From: Paludibaculum fermentans_A
GTDB lineage: Bacteria > Acidobacteriota > Terriglobia > Bryobacterales > Bryobacteraceae
Assembly (NCBI RefSeq): GCF_051172195.1
Contig: NZ_JBPJAQ010000001.1
Span: 6,324,001-6,388,000 of the forward strand
Reading direction: 5' to 3'
DNA: 64,000 nucleotides
Part shown: positions 55,035 through 64,000 of the stretch, piece by piece
How positions within the stretch are numbered: the first letter of the stretch is position 1
Layout of the letters: the number at the start of each line of letters is the position of its first letter
Translations under genes and position numbers: made by a program
The notes under the pieces: model-generated
The model's database searches: none
The model's input: the letters and a program-made list of their open reading frames with translations, nothing else
What the model was told of the DNA's origin: nothing

Positions 55035-56768
55035 ATGAAAATGATCGGCGCATTCCTCATGGTTTGCGGAGTTCTGTCGGCGCAGCAGCCACAGCAGCAG
55101 AGCGAGAATGCGGCCGTCATGGCCGCGGGCTCTACACCCATTTACCGCGTGACCGTCACCGCGCGGACCGCGAAAGCAATCAACTACCGCCACCGCAGCG
55201 GTGCCACCAAAATTGACTTCCGAGGCACGGAACTCATGGCGAAAGCCCGTGGCGAAGCCAAGGTCGAGAGCAAGCAAGGCTATATCGAGATCGAAGTCGA
55301 ATTTGACGACCTCGTGCCCGCGAATCAGCATGGGTCCGAATACCTCACTTACGTTCTGTGGGCCATCACTCCGGAAGGCCGCACCTCGAACCTGGGTGAG
55401 ATCCTGCTGAATGGGACCAAGAGCAAGCTCAATGTGACAACCGAACTCCAGGTCTTCGGCCTGGTCGTCACGGCTGAACCCTACTTCGCCGTCAGCCGGC
55501 CAAGCGATCTCATCGTCATGGAGAACGTAGTGCGTGCCGATACCACCGGCAAGATCGAGGAAATCGAAGCCAAGTACGAACTCTATGAGCGCGGACAATA
55601 CCACCGCCTTTCCAATCCCCTGCAACTGAAGCTCGATTCCAAGCAACCGCTGGAACTCTACGAAGCGCGCAACGCAGTGCAGATCGCCCGTGCCGTGGGC
55701 GCTGACCGCTTTGCCACCGAGAGTTTCCAGAAGGCGGAAAAGAGCTTGGCTCAGGCTGAGGCCTACCAAGCCCGCAAGGCCGGCAGCAAGCCCATCACGA
55801 TGACGGCCCGCGAAGCAGTGCAGACTGCTGAGGATTCACGCGCCATTGCCGTGAAGCGTCAGGACGAAGAGGCTCTGGCTGCCGAACGCCAGGCCGCGGC
55901 ACAGCGGGAAACGTCCGCGCTGAACGCTAAGACGGCCGCCCAGGCCGAGACCGATCGTGTCACTCGCGACGCCGAAGCAGCTCGTCTCAAGGCGCAAGGC
56001 GACTCCGAACGTGCCACCCGCGACGCCGAAGCCGCCAGGCTTAAGGCCGACGCTGAAGCCGCACGCCTGACCGCGGAGAAGAATCAGCAGGCACTTTCCG
56101 CGGCCATGGAATCCGACCGCCTGAAGCGTGAAATGGAAGTCAAAGCCGCGGCCGCTGCCGCGCAGGCTGACCAACTCCGCGCTGAGAGCGACGCCCGTGC
56201 GGCTGCTGCGAACGCCGCGGCCGAGCGCCTCAGACTCGACAACGAGGCGCAACGGGCGGCCAGCCAGGCGGAACTCGACAAGGTTGCGCAGCAGAAGGCC
56301 CAACTGGAAGCCGAGAAGGCGGCACTGCGAATTGAACTGCTCAAACAGTTCAACGTGATCCTCCAGACACGAGACACGGCCAGGGGGCTGATCGTGAATA
56401 TGTCGGACGTCCTGTTCGACACCGGCAAGTTCTCACTGCGCCCCATCGCCAGGGAGAAGCTCGCACGAGTCGCCGGCATCGTGGCGAGTCATGCTGGTCT
56501 GAGATTAGACGTTGAAGGCCACACCGATAGTGTGGGCGGCGACGACTACAATCAGACGCTTTCAGAACATCGCGGCACGGCCGTGCGCGACTTCCTGATG
56601 GTTCAAGGCATGAGCGACGCTTCGGTCACCACCAAGGGCTTCGGCAAGACCCAGCCTGTCGCCACCAACGACACAGCCCAAGGCCGGCAACAGAACCGCC
56701 GCGTGGAACTCGTCATCTCCGGTGAGGTGATTGGTACCCGCATCGGATCACCCCTTGCAGCCAGGTAG
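55035..56768 (+). CDS. OmpA-family protein with long coiled coil
   Basis: A 577-residue protein: signal peptide (GAFLMVCGVLSAQQ), an N-terminal beta-rich domain (about 30-200), a long Ala/Glu/Arg coiled coil (about 215-445, with repeated RDAEAARLKA units), and an OmpA peptidoglycan-binding domain (about 455-570: LFDTGKFSLRPIAREKLARV, DVEGHTDSVGGDDYNQTLSEHR). It probably tethers the outer membrane to peptidoglycan. It is 30 bp downstream of the SYLF gene. Confidence 0.9.
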   Translation: MKMIGAFLMVCGVLSAQQPQQQSENAAVMAAGSTPIYRVTVTARTAKAINYRHRSGATKIDFRGTELMAKARGEAKVESKQGYIEIEVEFDDLVPANQHGSEYLTYVLWAITPEGRTSNLGEILLNGTKSKLNVTTELQVFGLVVTAEPYFAVSRPSDLIVMENVVRADTTGKIEEIEAKYELYERGQYHRLSNPLQLKLDSKQPLELYEARNAVQIARAVGADRFATESFQKAEKSLAQAEAYQARKAGSKPITMTAREAVQTAEDSRAIAVKRQDEEALAAERQAAAQRETSALNAKTAAQAETDRVTRDAEAARLKAQGDSERATRDAEAARLKADAEAARLTAEKNQQALSAAMESDRLKREMEVKAAAAAAQADQLRAESDARAAAANAAAERLRLDNEAQRAASQAELDKVAQQKAQLEAEKAALRIELLKQFNVILQTRDTARGLIVNMSDVLFDTGKFSLRPIAREKLARVAGIVASHAGLRLDVEGHTDSVGGDDYNQTLSEHRGTAVRDFLMVQGMSDASVTTKGFGKTQPVATNDTAQGRQQNRRVELVISGEVIGTRIGSPLAAR

Positions 56769-56782
56769 CTTGCTGCCATCTC

Positions 56783-56805
56783 GCGGGGGCTCTCCCAGCC
56801 CCCGC
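56783..56805 (+). other. GC-rich stem-loop between OmpA-like and slipin genes
   Basis: A perfect 9-bp stem (56783-56791 with 56797-56805) and 5-base loop, without a T-run. It may be an RNA-stability or attenuation element inside the operon. Confidence 0.45.
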
Positions 56806-56840
56806 CGCCATGGTCTTAGCAAGCGTGTGGAGGATTTCGC

Positions 56841-57620
56841 ATGATTGACATCTGGATCGTCATCCCCGTCTTCGTGATCTTGTATTTGTTGGCCTCGATC
56901 AAAGTACTCAGGGAGTATGAGCGGGGCGTGGTATTCCGCCTGGGCCGCGTCCTCGCGCAAGCAAAAGGCCCCGGCATCGTTCTCGTCTTCGCACCCATCG
57001 ACCGCATGGTGCGCCTCTCCCTTCGCATCGAGGCACTCGAAGTTCCGGCCCAGGATGTCGTAACCCGGGACAACGTGACCGTCAAGGTAAATGCCGTCAT
57101 CTTCTTCCGAGTCATCGATCCGCGCCTGGCCGTCCTCGAAGTCTCGAACTTCCTCTACGCCACCTCCCAGTTAGCCCAGACCACCCTGCGCAGCGTCCTC
57201 GGCGAGGCGGAACTCGACGAACTGCTCAGCCAGCGCGGGAAGCTCAACCTGCGCCTGCAATCCATCCTCGATCAGCACACCGCTTCCTGGGGGATGAAAG
57301 TCACCCTGGTCGAAGTCAAACAGGTAGAACTGGCCGAGCAGATGATCCGCGCCATCGCCCGTCAGGCCGAAGCCGAACGTGAGCGCCGCGCCAAGGTCAT
57401 CCATGCGGAAGGCGAATACCTCGCCGCTGAGAAGTTGGCCATGGCCGCCGCGGTCATCCAGCAGCAACCGGCCGCCATTCAGTTGCGCTACCTCCAGACA
57501 CTGGTCGAGATTGGCGCGGAACATAACACGACCATCGTCTTCCCCCTGCCCATTGACCTGATCACCTCCATCACGCAGGTGATGGCCGGTTCGAAGTCGC
57601 CGGTCCCTTCAGTTTTCTGA
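56841..57620 (+). CDS. Slipin (SPFH/band 7, stomatin-like) membrane protein
   Basis: A 259-residue protein: one N-terminal hydrophobic helix (WIVIPVFVILYLLASI), then an SPFH domain (VLREYERGVVFRLGRVLAQAKGPGIVLVFAP, VVTRDNVTVKVNAVIFFRV, LAQTTLRSVLGEAELDELL) and a helical tail rich in Ala/Glu (RQAEAERERRAKVIHAEGEYLAAEKL). It is a bacterial slipin, scaffolding membrane microdomains. The usual partner NfeD protease-like gene is absent; instead a small multi-helix membrane gene follows. Confidence 0.92.
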   Translation: MIDIWIVIPVFVILYLLASIKVLREYERGVVFRLGRVLAQAKGPGIVLVFAPIDRMVRLSLRIEALEVPAQDVVTRDNVTVKVNAVIFFRVIDPRLAVLEVSNFLYATSQLAQTTLRSVLGEAELDELLSQRGKLNLRLQSILDQHTASWGMKVTLVEVKQVELAEQMIRAIARQAEAERERRAKVIHAEGEYLAAEKLAMAAAVIQQQPAAIQLRYLQTLVEIGAEHNTTIVFPLPIDLITSITQVMAGSKSPVPSVF

Positions 57621-57700
57621 AGCTGGCCGCCAAACCATCTGCTTCCAGGGTGTCCGTGCAGCTTCCGCTCTTAGCCGGGCGGCGAAAGAGAGTTGACCAT

Positions 57701-58147
57701 ATGTCCACAACAACCGAACAGAAAGAAGTTCAGCCATCCTGGGTCGTGCCCGACATACAGCCGCTGAACCAGTCGATGTGGCGAGCCTGGGAGGCCAAAG
57801 GCCAATACCAGGATCGTCAGGCGAGCCGCAGTCAGGGCAAAGCCATTTACTTGGTTTCGATGGCCGCCTTGCTGGCCGCGGCAGTCCTCTGGTCCAACCT
57901 GCCGCCGTACGAAGTCGTCGTCAGGTTCATCGTCTGCATCGGCGCCGTCACCGCCGCATCCCAGGCCTACCAGTTGCGCCGCTTCGCCACGGTTGCAGTG
58001 TTTGCTCTTTTGATTGTGCTGTTCAATCCAATCCTGCCGGTACTCATCTTTGCCGGTGAGTGGCAGCGGGTGATCGTGCTGCTCAGCATGATTCCGTTTG
58101 GCTTCTCATTTGCCCGGTTAATTTCCAGGAGTCCGAAAAATGCTTAG
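57701..58147 (+). CDS. Small multi-helix membrane protein (DUF6804-like)
   Basis: A 148-residue protein with a soluble N-terminus (about 45 residues) and about four hydrophobic helices: IYLVSMAALLAAAVLWSN, VVVRFIVCIGAVTAASQAY, TVAVFALLIVLFNPILPVLIF, VIVLLSMIPFGFSFARL. The LFNPILP segment resembles DUF6804-type proteins, but the assignment is tentative. The 3' end overlaps the next gene by 8 bp, so translation is probably coupled. Confidence 0.7.
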   Translation: MSTTTEQKEVQPSWVVPDIQPLNQSMWRAWEAKGQYQDRQASRSQGKAIYLVSMAALLAAAVLWSNLPPYEVVVRFIVCIGAVTAASQAYQLRRFATVAVFALLIVLFNPILPVLIFAGEWQRVIVLLSMIPFGFSFARLISRSPKNA

Positions 58148-58835
58148 GTCCTATCAGGGCGGAACCGTCGCTGCGCTCTCGTCAACATTGCTACTCTCCC
58201 TGCTGATGCCATTGGCCTCGGCGGGCGACCTCTCCCGGTTTCGCAATTTCCAGCTAGGCTCCGATGTGTCCACTGTCCTAAAACAGACAGGGGCCAATCC
58301 GGTCGACGTCAAGGTCGTCCATCGGCGTCCGGCCCTGGTCCAGCTTTTGGAATGGCGTCCCCAATCCTTGAGCTCCGCCACTCAACCCGAGCCGGCGCAG
58401 GACATCTCATTCACCTTCTACAACGGTGAACTCTTCCGCATCTTCGTCAACTACGACCGCTACGAAACGGAAGGCTTGACGGCCAGTGATATGGTCGAGA
58501 CCTTTGGGGTGAAATTCGGAGAGGCACTGAAGCCGTCGACGGTGCCGAAGCCAGTGGCCGCCACCTACGGCGATCAGGAAGAGCCCCTGGCTCGCTGGGA
58601 AGATGCCGACTACCGCTTCGAGCTCAGCCGGTCCTCCTTTGGCCCAACCTACAAGCTGCTCGGCATCCTCAAACGGCTCGAGGCGCCGGCCCGCACGGCC
58701 GCCCTCGAAGCACTCCGGCTCGATGATAAAGAGGCTCCTCAGCGCGAAGCTGATCAGAAAATTAAGGATGTTGAGGCGGAGCGTGCCAAACTCGAGAAGG
58801 CCCGTTTGGTCAACAAACCGAAATTCAAGCCTTAG
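58140..58835 (+). CDS. Exported protein of unknown function
   Basis: A 231-residue protein with a signal peptide (STLLLSLLMPLASAGD), a mixed beta domain (FRNFQLGSDVSTVLKQTGA, ISFTFYNGELFRIFVNYDRY, EDADYRFELSRSSFGPTYKLLGI) and a C-terminal charged helix (EAPQREADQKIKDVEAERAK). No family recognised. It overlaps the upstream membrane-protein gene, so it belongs to the SYLF-slipin operon. Confidence 0.72.
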   Translation: MLRSYQGGTVAALSSTLLLSLLMPLASAGDLSRFRNFQLGSDVSTVLKQTGANPVDVKVVHRRPALVQLLEWRPQSLSSATQPEPAQDISFTFYNGELFRIFVNYDRYETEGLTASDMVETFGVKFGEALKPSTVPKPVAATYGDQEEPLARWEDADYRFELSRSSFGPTYKLLGILKRLEAPARTAALEALRLDDKEAPQREADQKIKDVEAERAKLEKARLVNKPKFKP

Positions 58836-59167
58836 TCCGCTTTGCACCGCAATGAGGAAACGCGCCTGAGGCGCGAACCAGATGAGCTCAAAACCCGCCA
58901 ATTCGGGATGTTCGAAAACCGCCGAGGAAGCGCCAGTGGTGAATCCTCGGCCTCCCTGTGTCCTGGATGGCCTCCTTGTCAGCGGCGACGCCCATGTCGC
59001 CGAACCTCAGGCAATCGTTGATGCTGGCTGGTCACATCCGCCCGTCCGGCTCACGGCTTTGCGAGCCTGGCCGGGTCTGCCGCTACCTGCCTCCACCAAC
59101 CGCACTTGTGCTCCGAACGAGGGCGCAGGGATGAATTCGAACAACTCGAAGAGGGGAGGGCATCGAA
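58836..59167. other. Intergenic region before the hypothetical/groESL genes
   Basis: 332 bp. An ORF 58882-59334 covers part of it but has Pro/Arg-rich, shadow-like composition. No sigma54 promoter, TGACC palindrome or CIRCE element was seen here. Confidence 0.4.
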
Positions 59168-59575
59168 GTGGGCGACGACTCTGTGACCAACGGCTTCTTC
59201 CATCGAGCCATCGAAATCTGGGAAGACGACGGGGGCGCCTCGCGCGCAACCGTCGATTCCTCACCAGTGGCCTTAGCCGGCAGTGCCGCGCAGGTCGAAT
59301 GGGCGGAACGCATCAGGAACCTGGTGAATGTTGATTTTAACCGTGTGGCCTCCGCCTTCCGCACGGTGGCCGGAACTCAGCTTCCGGGCAGGCGGGCAGA
59401 TACAGAGCGCATCCTCGACATCCTGGAAGAGAAAAGGATTGAGGTAATGAGCCGGCCCCAGGCTGGCTACTTCATCCACAACTGGCAGGAGATCGGTGAC
59501 CAGGTGCGCCAAATGATCTTTCACGACGACCGCTACAAGGCGATCCAGCGGAACAGGCCGGCGCGTCCCCGGTGA
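59168..59575 (+). CDS. Hypothetical protein upstream of groESL
   Basis: A 135-residue soluble, mostly helical protein (FFHRAIEIWEDDGG, VEWAERIRNLVNVDFNRVAS, ERILDILEEKRIEVMSRPQAG, NWQEIGDQVRQMIFHDDRYKA). It starts with GTG after GGGAGGG and lies 38 bp before groES, so it may be part of the chaperonin transcript. No family recognised. Confidence 0.6.
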   Translation: MGDDSVTNGFFHRAIEIWEDDGGASRATVDSSPVALAGSAAQVEWAERIRNLVNVDFNRVASAFRTVAGTQLPGRRADTERILDILEEKRIEVMSRPQAGYFIHNWQEIGDQVRQMIFHDDRYKAIQRNRPARPR

Positions 59576-59613
59576 AGTGGACGACGAACTGAACAAACAG
59601 AGCGAGCAACATC

Positions 59614-59931
59614 ATGAATCTCAGACCCCTATACGATCGAATCGTGCTCAAACGCATCGAGGACACTGAAACGACGCGCAACGGCATCATCATCCCCGAT
59701 TCCGCTAAAGAGAAACCCCAGGAAGGAGAGGTGCTGGCTGTCGGTCATGGCAAACGGCTGGAAGACGGCAGGCTGGTCCCGCTCGACGTCAAGGTCGGCG
59801 ACCGCGTGCTCTTCGGCAAGTACTCCGGCAACGAAACCCGCCTCTCCGGAACCGACTACATCATCATTCGTGAGGATGAAGTTCTCGCCATCCTGTCAGC
59901 CGACGCCACACCTGCGGTGAAGACCTCCTAG
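59614..59931 (+). CDS. groS: Co-chaperonin GroES
   Basis: A 105-residue protein with the GroES pattern: NLRPLYDRIVLKRIEDTETT, the mobile loop followed by GIIIPDSAKEKPQEGEVLAVG, VGDRVLFGKYSG, and DYIIIREDEVLAIL. It caps the GroEL ring during folding. No CIRCE inverted repeat lies upstream. It is slightly longer than the usual 95-97 residues at the C-terminus. Confidence 0.97.
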   Translation: MNLRPLYDRIVLKRIEDTETTRNGIIIPDSAKEKPQEGEVLAVGHGKRLEDGRLVPLDVKVGDRVLFGKYSGNETRLSGTDYIIIREDEVLAILSADATPAVKTS

Positions 59932-59960
59932 GTCACGACACATTCAAAGGGAACTCCTCC

Positions 59961-61547
<1,587 letters not shown>

Positions 61548-61665
61548 TGGCAGCGTCTGCAACCGGGGGCTAGGTCCAGCCGCGCGATCGCTTGCTCGTG
61601 CCAGGCTGGATAGCGGCCAGCTTCTCTGAACCCGGAATGCAGCGTGGCCAACAACCTGATGCCGT

Positions 61666-61687
61666 GCGGGAGGGCAAACGCTCCCGC
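61666..61687 (+). other. Stem-loop downstream of groEL
   Basis: A 7-bp stem GCGGGAG/CTCCCGC (61666-61672 with 61681-61687) with 8-base loop and no T-run. A weak candidate transcript end. Confidence 0.35.
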
Positions 61688-61783
61688 CGGCGCCAGGCGT
61701 AGCGACCCTGTGCGTCAGTTCAACTCCGCGAAGTCAGCCGGAACGGTCCGCTGACGGAAGTCCAATTGTTGGGAGCCAAAGCA

Positions 61784-61975
61784 ATGTTTCGCTTCGTGAA
61801 GAGCCTGTTCTCCACTCGCTGTCCGCACTGCGGATCAATCGAGTTTCGCAGCGTGGGCGTGCGCAATTTTCTGGAACAGGCGATTCTCTGGCTCCTGCAG
61901 CCATGCCGTTGTGACTTTTGCGGCCGGCACTACTTCCTCTTCCGGTGGCAGTTGCCCATCGGTGGCACAGCATAA
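61784..61975 (+). CDS. Zinc-ribbon mini-protein
   Basis: A 63-residue protein with two Cys pairs (RCPHCGSIEFRSVG and CRCDFCGRHYFLF), the classic zinc-ribbon arrangement, flanked by aromatic residues. The ATG at 61784 has GGGAG eight bases upstream; a TTG at 61766 is an unlikely alternative. Function unknown. It is convergent with the NanE-kinase gene, ending 1 bp from its stop. Confidence 0.7.
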   Translation: MFRFVKSLFSTRCPHCGSIEFRSVGVRNFLEQAILWLLQPCRCDFCGRHYFLFRWQLPIGGTA

Positions 61976-61976
61976 C

Positions 61977-63578
61977 CTATCGCCGGCCCCACTCCAGCGC
62001 CGCAATCGCGCCCGCTCCACGCACACCGGCATACCCCCCTGCATCGGAGACTTCGATCCGGATCCTCCGCTGCCCCCATGCCAGGATTCGCTCGCTCAAT
62101 GAGCGGCGCAGCGCCCCTACCAACAGTGGACCCGCGCTCGCCAGGCCGCCAGTGAACACCAGCACTTCCGGATCCAGTAGATGGACCGCCGGCAACAGCG
62201 AACCGGCTAGCGTGGAGGCGTACTCCTCCAGCAGTCTGCAAGCATCCGGATCCTTCCCCAGCACGGCCTCTGTCCACGCTTCCAGCGAGCCGAAACTGGC
62301 CACCAGCCGCGTGGCGCCCACCTTGCCCAGTTCCGTCTCTGCGCAGCCCGTTAGTCCGCATGTGCAGGGCATCCAGGCGCCAGGCAGCGGCAAGTGGCCC
62401 AGCATGCCCGCCAGCCCGTGCCCACCCCGCAGCAACCGGCCTTCGACAATTGCGCCTCCTCCGACGCCCGTGCCGAGTGTGACGCACACCCCCGAACGCA
62501 CGCCCCTTGCTGCTCCGTAGAGCCACTCGCCCGCCGCTGCGGCAACTCCATCGTTCTCGAAAAACGCAGGCAGGCTCGTCTCGTTCGCGACGGCGGCGCG
62601 CAAGTCCGCACCGGCCCATCCCGGCAGGTTGCCGGTGGCATAGGACACCGACCCGGCCTGCCTGTCCAGCCAGCCTGCCGCCGCGATCGAGACACACTCC
62701 ACTTCCGGCCCATGCGCCTGCGCCAGGCATGTGCGCAATGCAATCCGCATCTGCTCCAGAACCTGCTCGGCGCTGCCTACGGGTGTCGGAACCAGGCCCG
62801 TGCCGTAAATGTCTCCACCTCGCGCCACCAGCCCGTACTTGATGTTTGTGCCGCCTACATCAATCGCCGCAGTCCACTGCGGCCCCCGGCCATCCTGCAG
62901 CGCATCGGCGAACTCTCTCGTGATCAGGTGCGGCCGTGTAATCGCGCTACCCACCACCACGGCCCAGGCGCCGGCCCGGACCGCGCTGGCCGCTTCCTCC
63001 GGCGACCCAATCCCGCCTTCGGCAATCACCGGAACCGGACAGCGCCGCACCAGCTCCGCGATGAACTCAGGCTCAAAACGACCTCTCAGATGCCTTGTCT
63101 CCGCCGTGTAACCCCGCATCGTGCTCAGCACGAAACTCGCCCCGTGACGTACCGCGGCCTCGGCCTCTTCCCGGGTTGCAATGTCAGCCATGGCCGGCAG
63201 GCCCAGTTCACGCCGGATCCGCTGCAGCCTGTCATGGGCGCCTCGCACGATGCCGCGCTGGCTGCAATCCACGCCGATGGCGTCCGCACCGGCTCGGGCC
63301 AGTTCCACCGCTCGATCAAACGTCGGCGTGATCAGGATCTGTCCGTCCTCCACAACTTCTTTGTGAATGCCCAGGATCGGGACCGGCACGGCACTTCGAA
63401 TGGACTCGACATCGGCCGCTCCGTGCGCGCGAATGCCGCCCGCGCCCCCATCGACGGCCGCCCGCGCGAACCGCGCCATCAGGCCGGCCCCGTCAAAAGC
63501 GTCGGGCGCCGCCGCCTGGCAGGAGACGATCAGCCGCCCACGCGCCTCCGCCCACGCGCCTCGCGCACCCTCGTTCAT
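61977..63578 (-). CDS. Bifunctional ManNAc-6-phosphate 2-epimerase / ROK-family kinase fusion
   Basis: A 533-residue fusion. Residues about 10-235 are a NanE epimerase barrel (LIVSCQAAAPDAF, GGIRAHGAADVESIR, LGIHKEVVEDGQILITPTFD, GADAIGVDCSQR, VIAEGGIGSPEEA). Residues about 240-533 are a ROK sugar kinase (TAAIDVGGTNIKYGLV, catalytic FENDGVAAAAGEW, TLGTGVGGGAI, zinc motif PCTCGLTGCAE). It would phosphorylate ManNAc (or GlcNAc) and epimerise ManNAc-6-P to GlcNAc-6-P in sialic-acid or amino-sugar catabolism. The ATG at 63578 forms an ATGA overlap with the lyase stop. Confidence 0.9.
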   Translation of the reverse strand: MNEGARGAWAEARGRLIVSCQAAAPDAFDGAGLMARFARAAVDGGAGGIRAHGAADVESIRSAVPVPILGIHKEVVEDGQILITPTFDRAVELARAGADAIGVDCSQRGIVRGAHDRLQRIRRELGLPAMADIATREEAEAAVRHGASFVLSTMRGYTAETRHLRGRFEPEFIAELVRRCPVPVIAEGGIGSPEEAASAVRAGAWAVVVGSAITRPHLITREFADALQDGRGPQWTAAIDVGGTNIKYGLVARGGDIYGTGLVPTPVGSAEQVLEQMRIALRTCLAQAHGPEVECVSIAAAGWLDRQAGSVSYATGNLPGWAGADLRAAVANETSLPAFFENDGVAAAAGEWLYGAARGVRSGVCVTLGTGVGGGAIVEGRLLRGGHGLAGMLGHLPLPGAWMPCTCGLTGCAETELGKVGATRLVASFGSLEAWTEAVLGKDPDACRLLEEYASTLAGSLLPAVHLLDPEVLVFTGGLASAGPLLVGALRRSLSERILAWGQRRIRIEVSDAGGYAGVRGAGAIAALEWGRR

Positions 63579-64000
63579 ATGCATACCGGCCGGAGACTCG
63601 CCGTCGCCCCCTCGTTCAATTCGGCCTGCAGTTGCTCCACCTCCGCCGGGGTCAGCCTGCGCCGGGGCGCCGCGCACACTCCGCAATCGAGGCCCTGCCA
63701 GCGGAGGATCTCCTTCACCGCCGCGTGCGGTTGATAGCGCAGTCCGATCGTCACCAGGCCGTTCACCTTAGACTGGAGGACTCGCGCCCGCTCCCAATCG
63801 CCGCGGCGCGCCGCCTGGTACAACTCCACGAACCACCGCGCGGCAACATTGTAGAAGCTCCCGATGCCTCCATCGGCGCCCATCAGCAGCCCCGCCGCGA
63901 GAATCTCGTCGAATCCGCTGAACACGGTCACCGCATTGTCCTTCAGCCTTCTCAACAGGTAAAGGTCCGTGCTCGTGAACTTCAGGCCGGCCACGTTCGG
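63575..64000 (-). CDS. N-acetylneuraminate lyase/dihydrodipicolinate synthase family protein (partial, 5' end outside window)
   Basis: The C-terminal 141 residues of a DapA/NanA-type aldolase: PNVAGLKFTSTDL contains the Schiff-base lysine, followed by FSGFDEILAAGLLMGADGGIGSFYNV (the GI.S.YN motif is typical of sialic-acid lyases). The tail carries LRYQPHAAVKEIL. It cleaves N-acetylneuraminate to ManNAc and pyruvate if NanA. The four-base overlap with the NanE-kinase gene supports that pathway. The frame continues beyond 64000. Confidence 0.85.
   Translation of the reverse strand, partial: PNVAGLKFTSTDLYLLRRLKDNAVTVFSGFDEILAAGLLMGADGGIGSFYNVAARWFVELYQAARRGDWERARVLQSKVNGLVTIGLRYQPHAAVKEILRWQGLDCGVCAAPRRRLTPAEVEQLQAELNEGATASLRPVCI

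Noticed and set aside
57692..57707. TTGACCATATGTCC near the small membrane-protein start, similar to the TGACC operator
   Set aside because: Only the left half matches; the right half is CCACA, not GGTCA.
58882..59334. 150-codon plus-strand ORF before the groESL region
   Set aside because: Pro/Arg/Ser-rich, and overlaps in another frame a better protein-like ORF (59168-59575) that has a Shine-Dalgarno sequence.
59576..59613. Search for a CIRCE (HrcA) element before groES
   Set aside because: No TTAGCACTC-type inverted repeat found in the gap or just upstream.
62394..63734. 446-codon plus-strand ORF opposite the NanE-kinase fusion
   Set aside because: Arg/Pro/His-rich shadow; the minus-strand gene has clear catalytic motifs.

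Overview
The window looks like chromosomal DNA of a GC-rich soil Acidobacteriota, most likely the Solibacteres/Bryobacterales group. This is inferred from gene content, not from a marker gene. The pointers are a very long TonB-dependent receptor with an N-terminal carboxypeptidase-regulatory-like domain, a CBM9/DUF5916 outer-membrane protein, Tat-exported enolase-superfamily and URO-D-like enzymes, an exported beta-helix polysaccharide lyase-like protein and many sigma54 activators. No rRNA, tRNA, CRISPR array or prophage was seen.

Layout. 0-5.5 kb (minus strand): a GH2 exo-glucosaminidase-like enzyme, a GT2 glycosyltransferase, a CE4 deacetylase and a tandem-domain microcompartment shell protein cut by the window edge. 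5.5-13.6 kb: an exported CocE-type hydrolase, a PilZ protein, an NtrC-type regulator with a coupled upstream ORF, and the large TonB-dependent receptor with its terminator. 13.6-17.4 kb: an ECF sigma/anti-sigma/membrane-protein operon, a DsbA-like protein and a small membrane protein. 17.5-28.6 kb: exported carbohydrate functions (double cupin, two Tat-type MR/MLE enzymes, beta-helix protein, URO-D-like protein, DUF5916 protein). 28.9-34.2 kb: a GAF/PAS histidine kinase, a FixJ-like regulator, a stand-alone receiver and a receiver-less sigma54 activator. 34.3-40 kb: an enoyl-CoA hydratase-like protein, then an insertion hotspot (a 278-bp inverted-repeat element with an IS701-family element next to it, plus gene fragments), an ECF-like sigma factor and small proteins. 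40.2-61.5 kb: isocitrate dehydrogenase followed by what I read as one regulatory island (next paragraph). 61.8-64 kb: a zinc-ribbon mini-protein and an amino-sugar/sialic-acid catabolic pair (NanE-ROK kinase fusion and NanA-like lyase).

The most interesting part is 41.5-61.5 kb. A PAS-PAS-AAA+-HTH sigma54 activator (50.9-52.7 kb) sits among four copies of a palindrome TGACC-N6-GGTCA. Three copies are tandem 34-bp operators, two 16-bp palindromes 2 bp apart, each 67-78 bp upstream of a GG-N10-GC (-24/-12) promoter. A fourth, single copy lies in front of another such promoter. The predicted targets are a seven-gene minus-strand operon (malic enzyme, zinc ribbon, GT4/toroid fusion, GH130, transglutaminase, GT4, GH130), a small Thivi_2564-type membrane protein, a secreted protein of unknown function, and a plus-strand run of SYLF, OmpA/coiled-coil, slipin, small membrane and secreted proteins leading to groES and a tail-less groEL. 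Together they suggest an undescribed sigma54-controlled envelope, glycan and proteostasis stress regulon. The operator and promoter patterns are read directly from the sequence; the regulon itself is inference.
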